A stretch of 64,000 nucleotides of DNA from Streptomyces sp. WMMB303 (GTDB lineage: Bacteria; Actinomycetota; Actinomycetes; Streptomycetales; Streptomycetaceae), in the NCBI RefSeq assembly GCF_029351045.1, contig NZ_JARKIN010000001.1, positions 1,636,001-1,700,000 on the forward strand, given 5' to 3'. Below are positions 1-8,431 of the stretch, piece after piece; within the stretch, counting starts at the first letter, position 1; the number at the start of each line of letters is the position of its first letter. The notes under the pieces are model-generated. The model made no database searches. It was not told the origin of the DNA and saw only the letters and a program-made list of their open reading frames with translations. Made by a program: the position numbers and the translations under genes.

Positions 1-613
1 CTTCGGCGCCCTTCGGGAAGCCCTTGGTCATCCGGTCCGGGATGGCGCTCAGTTCCTTGTCCAGCGCCTTGTCCGTGTTGACGTCCGTCTTGGGGTCGCC
101 GTCCACGTCCTCGATGTAGTTGAAGCCCCAGCTCCACTGGTAACCAACGACGTTGATCACGTGGGTGGGCTTCTTCGAGGTCGCCAGAAGCTTGGTCTCG
201 TCCCGGGCCGTGAAGTAGAACAGCACCGCGATGATGATGATCGGGACCACGGTGTACAGGGCCTCGATGGGCATGTTGTACCGGGTCTGCGGAGGAATCT
301 CGACCTTGGACCGGGAGCGCCGGTGGAAGATGACGCTCCACAGGATCAGGCCCCACACCAGCACGCCCACGGCGAGCGCGGCCGCCCAGGAGCCCTGCCA
401 CAGGGAGAGGATCCGCGGCGCCTCGTCCGTTACCGGGGTGGGCATGCCGAGGCGGGGGAAGTCCTTTGATGTGCAACCGGTCGCGGTAGCCAGGACCAGG
501 CCCGCTGCCGACGCCAGCTGCAGCTTCCGCCGCATCGGGCGCCGCGACGTGGGGATACCGCCCACGGCGCCCGAGGGGCGCTCGTGGGGGAGGTCGGAGC
601 CGTTGGGACTCAC
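1..613 (-). CDS. ctaC: Cytochrome c oxidase subunit II, C-terminal part off the window
   Basis: Subunit II of the aa3-type terminal oxidase, which carries electrons from cytochrome c to subunit I at the membrane. The visible N-terminal 204 residues show a lipoprotein-type signal (basic stretch, hydrophobic core, then ATGC near residue 46), two membrane segments, and the aromatic YQWSWGFNY motif that in this family passes electrons towards CuA. The CuA ligands would lie beyond position 1. The GTG start at 613 has GGAAGG 7 nt upstream. The gene diverges from the cysteine desulfurase gene across about 280 bp. The family assignment is firm; the missing end is only the window edge. Confidence 0.93.
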   Translation of the reverse strand, partial: MSPNGSDLPHERPSGAVGGIPTSRRPMRRKLQLASAAGLVLATATGCTSKDFPRLGMPTPVTDEAPRILSLWQGSWAAALAVGVLVWGLILWSVIFHRRSRSKVEIPPQTRYNMPIEALYTVVPIIIIAVLFYFTARDETKLLATSKKPTHVINVVGYQWSWGFNYIEDVDGDPKTDVNTDKALDKELSAIPDRMTKGFPKGAE

Positions 614-882
614 GTAGCGCCTTCCCGAGAGTCTCGCCCGCGTCGGTCGGGCGCGGCCCTCTTACGTGGTCGGGCGCCGGCCCAGGCGCGGGCAGGGGTT
701 TGGATGTTTATGCGGACCAAACCCTAGCCGACGCCATTTGGGGTCGCGCGGGGAGGGGGCGTAACGCGCCGCGTGCCACCCCGATGGGCCGGGACGCCCC
801 CGCGAGGCCCCCGAACTGAGGCTGTACAGGCCGGTTCCCGGCCGGGAAACGGCACCGGGTACGCCGGGTACGGGTGCGGCGG

Positions 883-888
883 TAGCGT
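883..888 (+). promoter_or_regulatory. -10 box TAGCGT of a probable leaderless transcript
   Basis: TAGCGT ends 6 nt before the GTG at 895, and no Shine-Dalgarno sequence precedes that GTG. This spacing puts the transcription start at the start codon. No convincing -35 box was found. Confidence 0.5.
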
Positions 889-894
889 ACAAGT

Positions 895-2343
895 GTGTCC
901 TATTTCGATGCCGCTTCCTCGCTCCCCCTCCACCCGGTCGCGCGGCAGGCGCTGCTGGCGGCGGTGGACGAGGGGTGGGCCGATCCGGCACGCCCGCACC
1001 GGGAGGGCCGGCGCGCCCGGATGCTGCTGGACGCGGCCCGCGAGACGGCAGCCGAGGCGCTGGAGTGCCGTCCGGACGAACTGCGCTTCACCGCTTCGGG
1101 TACCCAGGCCCTGCACACCGGGATCGGCGGCGCGCTCACCGGGCGGCGGCGCGCCGGGCGGCGACTGGTCGTCTCCGCGGTCGAACACTCTGCCGTGCTG
1201 CACGCGGGCGAGGCCCACGAGCGGGCGGGCGGCGAGCTGCACCGGGTGGGCGTCGACCGCACCGGGCGGGTCGACGCACAGGAGTGGGCACGGGCGCTCG
1301 GCGACGACTGCGCGCTGGCCTGTCTGCAGTCGGCCAACCACGAGGTCGGCACCGTGCAGCCGGTGGCCCGAGTGGCCGAGGTCTGTGCCGAGGCGGGCGT
1401 CCCGCTGCTGGTGGACGCGGCCCAGTCACTCCTCTGGGGGCCGGTGGAGGGGCCCTGGTCGGTGTTGACCGGCAGCGCCCACAAATGGGGAGGGCCGCCC
1501 GGGGTGGGGCTGCTCGCCGTACGCAAGGGCGTACGGTTCGCTCCGCCCGGGCCGGTGGACGAACGGGAGTACGGGGCCGCCCCCGGCTTCGGGAACATCC
1601 CCGCCGTGGTCGCGGCGGCCGCGTCGCTGCGCGCCGTACGGGCCGAGGCCGAGGCGGAGGGTGCCCGGCTGCGGGCCCTGGTGGACCGGATCCGCGCCCG
1701 GGTGCCCGGGCTGGTCCCGGACACCGAGGTCGTCGGCGACCCGGTGCGCAGACTGCCGCACCTGGTGACCTTCTCCTGTCTGTACGTGGACGGCGAGGCG
1801 CTGCTGCACGCGCTGGACGCCGCCGGGTTCTCGGTCTCCAGCGGCTCCTCCTGCACCTCCGGCACCCTGGCCCCGAGCCATGTACTGCGGGCCATGGGTG
1901 TGCTCTCGGAGGGCAACGTGCGGGTCTCGCTGCCGCCGGGGACGCCGGAGAGCGAGGTGGACCGGTTCCTCCAGGTGCTTCCCGGGGCCGTCGGGGACGT
2001 ACGGGCCCAACTGGGGGCCGCACCCGCGGCCGGGGAGGCCGGGGGCGCGGCCGGTGCCGCCGGCCAGGACCGGGACGCGGCGGTGGTCGGCGACGTGGCG
2101 GGGACCGCGCCCCCGGAAGGAGCCGGCGAGATCACCGTCGACGCGCGCGGGACGCTGTGTCCACTGCCGGTGATCGAGCTGGCCAAGGCCGTGGGACGGG
2201 TGCCGGCGGGGGGCCTGGTGCGGGTGCTGGCCGACGACGAGGCCGCCCGGCTCGACATCCCGGCCTGGTGCGAGATGACCGGCCACGCCTTCGAGGGGGC
2301 GGAAGGCGTCGAGTACCGGGTGCGGCGCAGCCGGGACGGCTGA
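895..2343 (+). CDS. Cysteine desulfurase (NifS/IscS type) fused to a C-terminal TusA-like domain
   Basis: A 482-residue PLP enzyme expected to take sulfur from cysteine as a persulfide. The aminotransferase class V fold fills residues 1 to about 370, with the PLP lysine in GSAHKWGG (K197) and the persulfide cysteine in SSGSSCTSG (C320). After an Ala/Gly-rich linker, residues 411-482 form a TusA/SirA domain with the expected CPxP motif (LCPLP, C422). In many bacteria these are separate proteins, so sulfur may pass directly from C320 to C422. The gene diverges from ctaC and converges on a GNAT gene. The final acceptor (for example tRNA thiolation or a cofactor) cannot be told from the sequence. 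Confidence 0.88.
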   Translation: MSYFDAASSLPLHPVARQALLAAVDEGWADPARPHREGRRARMLLDAARETAAEALECRPDELRFTASGTQALHTGIGGALTGRRRAGRRLVVSAVEHSAVLHAGEAHERAGGELHRVGVDRTGRVDAQEWARALGDDCALACLQSANHEVGTVQPVARVAEVCAEAGVPLLVDAAQSLLWGPVEGPWSVLTGSAHKWGGPPGVGLLAVRKGVRFAPPGPVDEREYGAAPGFGNIPAVVAAAASLRAVRAEAEAEGARLRALVDRIRARVPGLVPDTEVVGDPVRRLPHLVTFSCLYVDGEALLHALDAAGFSVSSGSSCTSGTLAPSHVLRAMGVLSEGNVRVSLPPGTPESEVDRFLQVLPGAVGDVRAQLGAAPAAGEAGGAAGAAGQDRDAAVVGDVAGTAPPEGAGEITVDARGTLCPLPVIELAKAVGRVPAGGLVRVLADDEAARLDIPAWCEMTGHAFEGAEGVEYRVRRSRDG

Positions 2344-2430
2344 GGGGCCACGGCAGAGCTGGAGGGCCCGGCAGAGGAACGTCCCTCCTGTGACGCGAGC
2401 GGCACAGGCCCAGCGGTGGCCGTCCTCGGG

Positions 2431-2456
2431 CCGGTGCCCCCGCTCACGGGCACCGG
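2431..2456. terminator. Stem-loop between convergent genes
   Basis: A 9-bp perfect stem (CCGGTGCCC with GGGCACCGG) closes an 8-nt loop between the desulfurase gene and the convergent GNAT gene. It could serve both strands. There is no clear T tract, as is usual in Streptomyces. Confidence 0.45.
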
Positions 2457-2491
2457 GCGAGGCGGAGGGGGAAGGACGGGCGGGGCTTGTC

Positions 2492-3373
2492 CTACAGAAA
2501 CGCCCCCGACGGGATGTAGGGCGACGGGGGCCGCAGGCCGCGGAAGCAGACGAACCCCTCCGAGCGGAGTTCCAGGCCGGCGCGCAGACCCACGTCCACC
2601 GCCCACTGCTGCTCGGCGGTGACGTCCTGCACCTCCACCTCGGTCCCCTCCGGCACCCCGTGCAGTGCCGCGGTGAGCACCCGGGTGGCGATCCGCCGGG
2701 AGGTGGCGCCCAGCAGCGCGACTCTGCTCCCGTCGGCGGTGAGATAGCAGTAGCCGCTGCCGGCCAGGTCGTCGGCGACGACCAGCCGGTGGTGGCGCAT
2801 CAGGAAGTCGTGGTCGGGACCGTGCGCTCCGCCGCGCAGCCGCCGGTCCACGGAGTCGAGCAGGTCGCGTTCGCGGGGGCCGCCCTCGACGGCGGCGCCC
2901 TCGGCGCTGCCCAGACCCGCCCGGTCGACGGCGCCCCGCATCCGGATGGTGGGGTGCAGCGCGAACCCGGCCTGCCGGTAGACACGCGCGGCGGCGGGGT
3001 GGCGCGAGCAGCAGATGATGCCGCGCAGGCAGCCGCGGCCGTACTCCAGGGTGCGCCGCAGCAGGGCCCGGCCGACGCCCTCGCCCTGCGCCGCGGGGAG
3101 CACGACCAGCAGGGCGAGGCCCCAGGTGCCCTCGCGGATGTGGGACTGGGCGGCGCCGACGGCCCGGCCGCCCGCGTCCTCGGCGATCCAGCAGCCCGCG
3201 GGGTCGTGCCGGACGATGTGCAGGATCTGCGCGCGCTTGCGTGCCGCACGGTCGGCCGAGCGCGGATGGGGGGTGTCGCCCTTGAGCTCGTGCGAGGCCC
3301 CGAACGCCGCCTCGGCCAGCGTCCGTACCGTCTCGGCGTCGTCTTCGGTGTCCCTGACAGGTCGCAGCAGCAT
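2492..3373 (-). CDS. GNAT family N-acetyltransferase
   Basis: A 293-residue protein with an N-terminal GNAT domain (about residues 1-150). The acetyl-CoA-binding region reads VVLPAAQGEGVGRALLRRTLEYG, fitting the Q/RxxGxG/A pattern. Residues 150-293 look like a second, degenerate GNAT-like half, ending VQDVTAEQQWAVDVGLRAGLELRSEGFVCFRG. The substrate is unknown. The ATG at 3373 has no Shine-Dalgarno sequence but lies 6 nt after TAGCGT (plus-strand 3380-3385), so a leaderless mRNA is likely. It stands between the desulfurase and nadA genes, with no evidence of co-transcription. Confidence 0.8.
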   Translation of the reverse strand: MLLRPVRDTEDDAETVRTLAEAAFGASHELKGDTPHPRSADRAARKRAQILHIVRHDPAGCWIAEDAGGRAVGAAQSHIREGTWGLALLVVLPAAQGEGVGRALLRRTLEYGRGCLRGIICCSRHPAAARVYRQAGFALHPTIRMRGAVDRAGLGSAEGAAVEGGPRERDLLDSVDRRLRGGAHGPDHDFLMRHHRLVVADDLAGSGYCYLTADGSRVALLGATSRRIATRVLTAALHGVPEGTEVEVQDVTAEQQWAVDVGLRAGLELRSEGFVCFRGLRPPSPYIPSGAFL

Positions 3374-3487
3374 CGGAGCACGCTACGGGAGTCGCCGCGG
3401 CCGGGCGAGCGCCACCGTCGCGCCGGGCCGCCGCCCCCGCGGTTGGGGCGGGCGCCCGGGGGCCGGAGCGTTACCCGGCCCCGGCCG

Positions 3488-4666
3488 TCACGGCAGGGCC
3501 AGCATCCGCTCCAGGGCGAGTTTGGCGAACTTCTCCGTCTCCGCGTCGACCTCGATCCGGTTGACGACAGTGCCCTCGGCCAGCGACTCCAGGGCCCACA
3601 CCAGGTGCGGCAGGTCGATGCGGTTCATGGTGGAGCAGAAGCAGACGGTGCGGTCCAGGAAGACGATCTCCTTGTCCTCGGCGGCGAAACGATTCGCCAG
3701 CCGTCGGACGAGGTTCAGCTCGGTCCCGATGGCCCACTTGGATCCGGCGGGAGCCGCCTCCAGAGTCCTGATGATGTACTCGGTGGAGCCGACCTGATCG
3801 GCCGCGCTGACGACCTCGTTCTTGCACTCCGGGTGCACCAGGACGTTGACGCCGGGAATGCGCTCGCGCACCTCGCGGACCGAGTCCAGCGAGAAGCGGC
3901 CGTGTACCGAGCAGTGGCCGCGCCACAGGATCATCCGCGCGTCGCGGAGCTGCTGCGGGGTCAGCCCGCCGTTCGGCTTGTGCGGGTTGTAGACGACGCA
4001 GTCGTCCAGCGTCATGCCCATGTCGCGGACGGCGGTGTTGCGGCCCAGGTGCTGGTCGGGCAGGAACAGCACCTTCTCGCCCTGGCCGAAGGCCCACTCC
4101 AGCGCCCGCTCGGCATTGGAGGAGGTGCAGATGGTGCCGCCGTGCCGCCCGGTGAACGCCTTGATGTCCGCAGAGGAGTTCATGTACGAGACCGGGACGG
4201 TCCGCTCGGCGATCCCGGCCTCGGTCAGCACGTCCCAGCACTCGGCGACCTGCTCGGCGGTGGCCATGTCCGCCATGGAGCAGCCGGCCGCCAGGTCGGG
4301 CAGGACGACCCGCTGCTGCGCCGAGGTGAGGATGTCGGCCGACTCGGCCATGAAGTGCACACCGCAGAAGACGATGTACTCGGCCTCGGGCCGGGCTGCC
4401 GCGTCCCGGGCCAGCTTGAAGGAGTCACCGGTCACATCGGCGAACTCGATGACCTCGTCACGCTGGTAGTGGTGGCCGAGTACGAAGACGCGGTCGCCGA
4501 GCTTCTCCTTCGCGGCGCGCGCCCGGGCCACCAGGTCCGGGTCGGAGGGGGCCGGGAGGTCGCCGGGGCACTCGACCCCGCGCTCGCTCCTGGGGTCGGC
4601 CTCGCGGCCGAGCAGCAGCAGCGCGAGCGGAGTCGGCTGCACGTCCAGCGGCTGGGCGGCACTCAA
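3488..4666 (-). CDS. nadA: Quinolinate synthase A
   Basis: Condenses iminoaspartate with dihydroxyacetone phosphate to quinolinate in de novo NAD synthesis, using a [4Fe-4S] cluster. The protein carries family stretches such as VLGHHYQRDEVIEFADVTGDS, FCGVHFMAESADIL, MNSSADIKAF and CFCSTMNRIDLPHL, with conserved cysteines in FCGVHF, HPECKNE and CFCST. I chose the TTG at 4666 (392 aa) because the following SAAQPLDVQPTPLALLLLG lines up with the N-terminus I remember for Streptomyces NadA of about 394 aa. An in-frame ATG at 4774 would give 428 aa and cannot be excluded. The other nad genes are not adjacent. Confidence 0.92.
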   Translation of the reverse strand: MSAAQPLDVQPTPLALLLLGREADPRSERGVECPGDLPAPSDPDLVARARAAKEKLGDRVFVLGHHYQRDEVIEFADVTGDSFKLARDAAARPEAEYIVFCGVHFMAESADILTSAQQRVVLPDLAAGCSMADMATAEQVAECWDVLTEAGIAERTVPVSYMNSSADIKAFTGRHGGTICTSSNAERALEWAFGQGEKVLFLPDQHLGRNTAVRDMGMTLDDCVVYNPHKPNGGLTPQQLRDARMILWRGHCSVHGRFSLDSVREVRERIPGVNVLVHPECKNEVVSAADQVGSTEYIIRTLEAAPAGSKWAIGTELNLVRRLANRFAAEDKEIVFLDRTVCFCSTMNRIDLPHLVWALESLAEGTVVNRIEVDAETEKFAKLALERMLALP

Positions 4667-4801
4667 CAGGACCAGCCCTTTCTGTAGCTCAGTAGCGTCG
4701 GAGGCGCCACACGGAGCCGTACCGGTCAGACGCGGGACACGCTTCCCGCGCGGCTTTCCGGTGCGGCCTCCCATCGGATTCTCGTCTAAGTGACGCTATC
4801 T

Positions 4802-4830
4802 ATCATAACCGCTTCACGTCAGTTTGACGA
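4802..4830 (-). promoter_or_regulatory. Candidate housekeeping promoter of nadA
   Basis: Read on the minus strand, TATGAT (4802-4807) lies 17 bp downstream of TCGTCA (4825-4830), a 4 of 6 match to TTGACA. The stretch TCTATCATAACC is unusually A/T-rich for this window. Start sites near 4795 would leave a short leader before the ATG at 4774 or a longer one before the TTG at 4666. Confidence 0.45.
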
Positions 4831-4971
4831 TGCCCATTGCGTCGATGTGACGCATTCCCACGCGCTCCGGCGATGTGCGAGCATGAAGTGACCACTCCTG
4901 GAATGAATCCGGGATGCCGCCGGTTGAGCCGACGGTAAGAGTGCAGTCCGTACAACCCGGGAGAGAAGCAG

Positions 4972-5325
4972 ATGTCCGTTTCGGACGAGACCGCTGTAAG
5001 CGAGGGCATCATCCTGTCCGACGCCGCCGCCGCGAAGGTCAAGAGCCTGCTGGAGCAGGAAGGCCGCGACGATCTGGCGTTGCGCGTCGCTGTCCAGCCG
5101 GGCGGCTGCTCCGGCCTGCGGTACCAGCTCTTCTTCGACGAGCGCTCGCTCGACGGCGACGTGGTCAAGGACTTCGGTGGCGTCAAGGTCGTCACCGACC
5201 GGATGAGCGCCCCCTACCTCGGCGGTGCCTCCATCGACTTCGTCGACACCATCGAGAAGCAGGGCTTCACGATCGACAACCCGAACGCCACCGGCTCCTG
5301 CGCCTGCGGCGACTCGTTCAACTGA
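4972..5325 (+). CDS. erpA: Iron-sulfur cluster insertion protein ErpA (HesB/IscA family)
   Basis: A 117-residue A-type carrier expected to bind and deliver Fe-S clusters to apoproteins. The three family cysteines are present: C46 in QPGGCSGLRY, and C110 and C112 in GSCACGDSF at the C-terminus. Length is normal. The ATG at 4972 follows GGGAGAGAAGCAG. The gene is divergent from nadA, whose product needs a [4Fe-4S] cluster, so the neighbourhood is functionally sensible. A 19-bp stem terminator follows at 5388-5433. Confidence 0.93.
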   Translation: MSVSDETAVSEGIILSDAAAAKVKSLLEQEGRDDLALRVAVQPGGCSGLRYQLFFDERSLDGDVVKDFGGVKVVTDRMSAPYLGGASIDFVDTIEKQGFTIDNPNATGSCACGDSFN

Positions 5326-5387
5326 GCCACCGGCCCAAGGCGGCCGCCGAGGTCCGACACCGGGCGGCCCCGGCCGGTCACGGCCAT

Positions 5388-5433
5388 GGCGAGGGCGGCG
5401 GACTCCCCCCACCAGGAGTCCGCCGCCCTCGCC
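5388..5433. terminator. Bidirectional stem-loop terminator, 19-bp perfect stem
   Basis: Positions 5388-5406 pair perfectly with 5415-5433 around an 8-nt loop. The hairpin sits between erpA and the convergent gene ending at 5458 and probably ends both transcripts. There is no T tract. Confidence 0.75.
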
Positions 5434-5457
5434 GGTTCCGGGCGGCCGATGGTGCGC

Positions 5458-6837
5458 TCACTTCCTCGGCAGCTTCTCGCCGTTCCGCGCGTCCAGCACC
5501 TTGCGGTCACCCAGCTTCCTGTCGAGCTCGACCTCGACCGTCTGCCGCTTGGCGATCTTGACGCAGACCTTCTTGCCGCCCTTGCCGTCCTTGCCGTCCT
5601 TCTTCTCGCCGGCCTCGACGGAGACCCGCACCGCGGACCCCGACTCCTCGGCCTCGGCCCGGTAGGTGTCGCACACCCCGCCCCAGAAGCTCAGCTCCAG
5701 CGTGCGCCCGTGCACCTCGTACGACTCGACCGCCTGCGAAGGCTTCTTGCCCGGCCCCGTACTGCCGTCCGGCACCGGCGGGTGGCCGGAGGTCTTCGAC
5801 GGCTCGAGGTACTCGGGCGACACCGCCGGATGAGTGACCTCCAGGTCCCCGCCACCCGACCGCTTGACCTGGTAGATCCACGCCGGCACCAGCAGCGGCT
5901 CGCCGTGCGAGCGCTCCAGCGCGAGCCCGAAGGACGCGCCGCCGATCCTGGTCGGCTCGTTCCCCTGGGCCCCCTCGCGGTGGCCGCCACGCGCCTGCTC
6001 GGCCTTGTTCAGCCGGTCGAGCGTCGCGGTGGCACTCTCCACCGGGTAGGCCGCGCCCTTGCGGGGCTTGCTCCAGTTCCCCTGCGCCCGGGTGACCGCG
6101 CCCTCGTCGTCCACCACGAAGGTGCTGTCCCAGCCGTGCGTCGGCAGACCCGCCACCTCGGGCGAGGCGGTCACGGTACGGGTGCCGCCGACCGGCGACC
6201 CGGCGTCCAGTGAGGCGTCCTGCATCCCGAGCGCGCGCAGCGCGGGACGCACGGCCTTCTTCGCCTCGGCGGCGGAGAGCGGCTCACCACCGGGCGCGGG
6301 GGCGGGATCGGCGTCCAGCGGTAGCGCCCCGCCGTTCTGATACGTCCACGCGCCGCCGTCGGCTCCCCGCTCGACGGTCAGCCGGGGATCCTTCCCCTTG
6401 CTGTCGCCGCCCGCCTGCCAGCGGCCCGCCTCGGCCTCGATCCCGCCCTCGATCTCGAACGCCTTCGCGAGCCGGGCCGCCTCCGCGCGGCTCACCCGGT
6501 GTCCGGGCTTGCGGACGGCGGCGGACTCGGGCCCGTCCGGCAGCTCTCCCTCGGCCCGGTAGCCGCGCGGCCCCATCGGCTCGCCCGGCGCGATGCCCTC
6601 GCCGCTGTCCTGGTCGGACGCGGTCGTGCCGTCCAGCGCCAGCTTCGGAGGGCCGCCGTCCCCGTCGGCTGCGGCGCTCTCGGAGTCCGTGCCGCCCGAG
6701 GAGGCGGAGGACGCCCAGTACGCGCCGCCCCCGCCGGCCAGCAGTACGGCGGTCGCCACGGCCGCGACGGAGAGCCGCCGCCGCCTGCTCCGGGGGGCCG
6801 GCCGGTCCTCGGTCTCGGGGGACTGGTCTGTACTCAC
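5458..6837 (-). CDS. Single-pass membrane-anchored protein of unknown function
   Basis: A 459-residue protein starting with a short acidic/basic cytoplasmic head, an RSRRRR stop-transfer-like stretch and one membrane segment (LSVAAVATAVLLAGGGGAYWASS) near residues 20-42. The remainder would lie outside the membrane. It is Gly-, Ala- and Pro-rich and carries VTASPEVAGLPTHGWDSTFVVDDEGAV and PAWIYQV stretches. I do not recognise a catalytic motif. The GTG at 6837 has AAAGGAG 6 nt upstream. An upstream ATG at 6873 (in frame) lacks comparable support. It resembles conserved actinobacterial membrane proteins of unknown role. It converges with erpA. Confidence 0.72.
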   Translation of the reverse strand: MSTDQSPETEDRPAPRSRRRRLSVAAVATAVLLAGGGGAYWASSASSGGTDSESAAADGDGGPPKLALDGTTASDQDSGEGIAPGEPMGPRGYRAEGELPDGPESAAVRKPGHRVSRAEAARLAKAFEIEGGIEAEAGRWQAGGDSKGKDPRLTVERGADGGAWTYQNGGALPLDADPAPAPGGEPLSAAEAKKAVRPALRALGMQDASLDAGSPVGGTRTVTASPEVAGLPTHGWDSTFVVDDEGAVTRAQGNWSKPRKGAAYPVESATATLDRLNKAEQARGGHREGAQGNEPTRIGGASFGLALERSHGEPLLVPAWIYQVKRSGGGDLEVTHPAVSPEYLEPSKTSGHPPVPDGSTGPGKKPSQAVESYEVHGRTLELSFWGGVCDTYRAEAEESGSAVRVSVEAGEKKDGKDGKGGKKVCVKIAKRQTVEVELDRKLGDRKVLDARNGEKLPRK

Positions 6838-7006
6838 CGAAAACTCCTTTGGCTCCGCGTCCATGGGGCCCTCCCTCGTCGCGAGGTCCTCCCGCACACC
6901 CTCCCCTCGCGCGAGGGGAGATGCGCTCCCTCATGCGAGGGGGACGTGAATGGGACGGGGAGCGGAAGCCGACGGTTCCAGGGGCCCGGCGGGCGGCTCC
7001 CCCACC

Positions 7007-7219
7007 TCAGTCGCCGTATTCGGACATCCCCTCCAGGAGGCGTGCGGAGCGTACCGGAACGCGCACACCGTGCAGCGGAGGCAGCGGCGCTGGGTGCAGC
7101 TCCCGCGTCCCCGCGGGCGGAACCGTCCAGTGCGGGGCCATCCGCGCGCAGTCACCGAGGAGTTGCTCCATGGACTCGTGCTCGGCGTATCCGGCCGGGA
7201 AAAGCGCTGTTTTCGGCAT
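7007..7219 (-). CDS. Small conserved-looking protein of unknown function (70 aa)
   Basis: A 70-residue protein beginning MPKTALFPAGYAEHE and ending LLEGMSEYGD, with no recognised domain. Third positions are mostly G or C. The ATG at 7219 lies 7 nt downstream of TAGCGT (plus-strand 7227-7232), so a leaderless transcript is likely. The in-frame GTG three codons upstream overlaps that -10 box and is unlikely to be the start. It diverges from the PfkB kinase gene across about 160 bp. Confidence 0.6.
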   Translation of the reverse strand: MPKTALFPAGYAEHESMEQLLGDCARMAPHWTVPPAGTRELHPAPLPPLHGVRVPVRSARLLEGMSEYGD

Positions 7220-7381
7220 GGGGATCACGCTACGGATCCGATGAGCTGCCCGGAAGACCCTACTATGAGGTAGTTGTGTCCTGTTCGGCTCTGCGGGCCC
7301 AGCGGGTAGCGTGGCGCTGGCCTTCCCCTCGTGCGCTGGGCGTACGGGGGTACCCGATGTCTCTCAGGAGCAGAATTCGTC

Positions 7382-8356
7382 GTGCGTATCGCAGTCTGCG
7401 GCTCCATCGCAAACGACCACCTGATGACCTTCCCGGGGCGCTTCTCCGACCAACTGGTCGCCGACCAGTTGCACACGGTCTCGCTCTCCTTCCTCGTCGA
7501 CGGCCTCAACATCCGCCGAGGCGGCGTCGGCGCCAACATCGCCTTCGGCATGGGACAGCTCGGTGTCCAGCCGATCCTCGTCGGTGCGGCGGGAGAGGAC
7601 TTCGAGGAATACCGCGCCTGGCTCGAACGACACGGTGTGGACACCGAGTCCGTGCACATCTCCGAGGTCGCGCACACCGCACGATTCGTCTGCACCACCG
7701 ACGCGGACAACAACCAGATCGGCTCGTTCTACACCGGCGCCATGACCGAGGCCCGGAACATCGAACTCCAGCACGTCGCCGACCGGGCCGGCCGGCTCGA
7801 CCTCGTCCTCATCGGGGCCGACGACCCGGAGGGCATGCTGCGGCACACCGAGGAGTGCCGCGCTCGCGGCATCCCCTTCGCCGCCGACTACTCGCAGCAG
7901 ATCGCGCGGATGGACGGCGACGGCATCCGCGCGCTCACCGACGGCGCCACCTACCTCTTCTCCAACGAGTACGAGAAGGAGCTGATCGAGACCAAGACGG
8001 GGTGGAGCGACGAGGAAGTCCTCCAGCGCGTGGGCACCCGCGTGACCACCCTCGGCAAGAACGGCGCCCGCATCGACCGCGCCGGCGAGGAGCCGATCGT
8101 GGTCGGCTGCGCCGAGGAGAAGCAGAAGGCCGACCCCACGGGCGTCGGCGACGCCTTCCGCGCCGGATTCCTCTCCGCGCTGGTCTGGGGCGTCGGCCTG
8201 GAGCGCGCCGCGCAGGTGGGCTGCATGCTCGCCACCCTCGTCATCGAGACGGTCGGCACCCAGGAGTACGAGCTCAAGCGCGTCCACTTCATGGAGCGCT
8301 TCACCAAGGCGTACGGCCACGACGCCGCCACCGAGGTCCAGGGCCACCTGGCCTGA
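7382..8356 (+). CDS. PfkB-family carbohydrate/nucleoside kinase
   Basis: A 324-residue ribokinase-fold enzyme. N-terminal IAVCGSIANDHL and RRGGVGANIAFGMGQLG match the first PfkB region, and DPTGVGDAFRAGFLSAL is the second signature, with the catalytic Asp in GVGDAF. The substrate may be a sugar or a nucleoside such as adenosine. The family reaches both and the sequence alone does not decide. The GTG at 7382 is preceded by AGGAG in CAGGAGCAGAATTC, and the encoded start VRIAVCGS is the usual beginning of the fold. It converges with the response regulator gene. Confidence 0.87.
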   Translation: MRIAVCGSIANDHLMTFPGRFSDQLVADQLHTVSLSFLVDGLNIRRGGVGANIAFGMGQLGVQPILVGAAGEDFEEYRAWLERHGVDTESVHISEVAHTARFVCTTDADNNQIGSFYTGAMTEARNIELQHVADRAGRLDLVLIGADDPEGMLRHTEECRARGIPFAADYSQQIARMDGDGIRALTDGATYLFSNEYEKELIETKTGWSDEEVLQRVGTRVTTLGKNGARIDRAGEEPIVVGCAEEKQKADPTGVGDAFRAGFLSALVWGVGLERAAQVGCMLATLVIETVGTQEYELKRVHFMERFTKAYGHDAATEVQGHLA

Positions 8357-8431
8357 CGCAGCACCGCGGCCCCGCCCCCTACCGCCCCGCCGCGGGTGGT
8401 ACGGGGTCGGCGGCGCGCACGGGCCCGCGGA

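Noticed and set aside
900..2606. Long minus-strand open frame (568 codons) opposite the cysteine desulfurase gene
   Set aside because: Ser/Arg/Pro-rich with no domain; a by-product of high G+C codon use in the real gene.
2390..4687. 765-codon plus-strand frame across the GNAT and nadA genes
   Set aside because: It spans two clear minus-strand genes and is Gly/Arg/Val-rich without any family motif.
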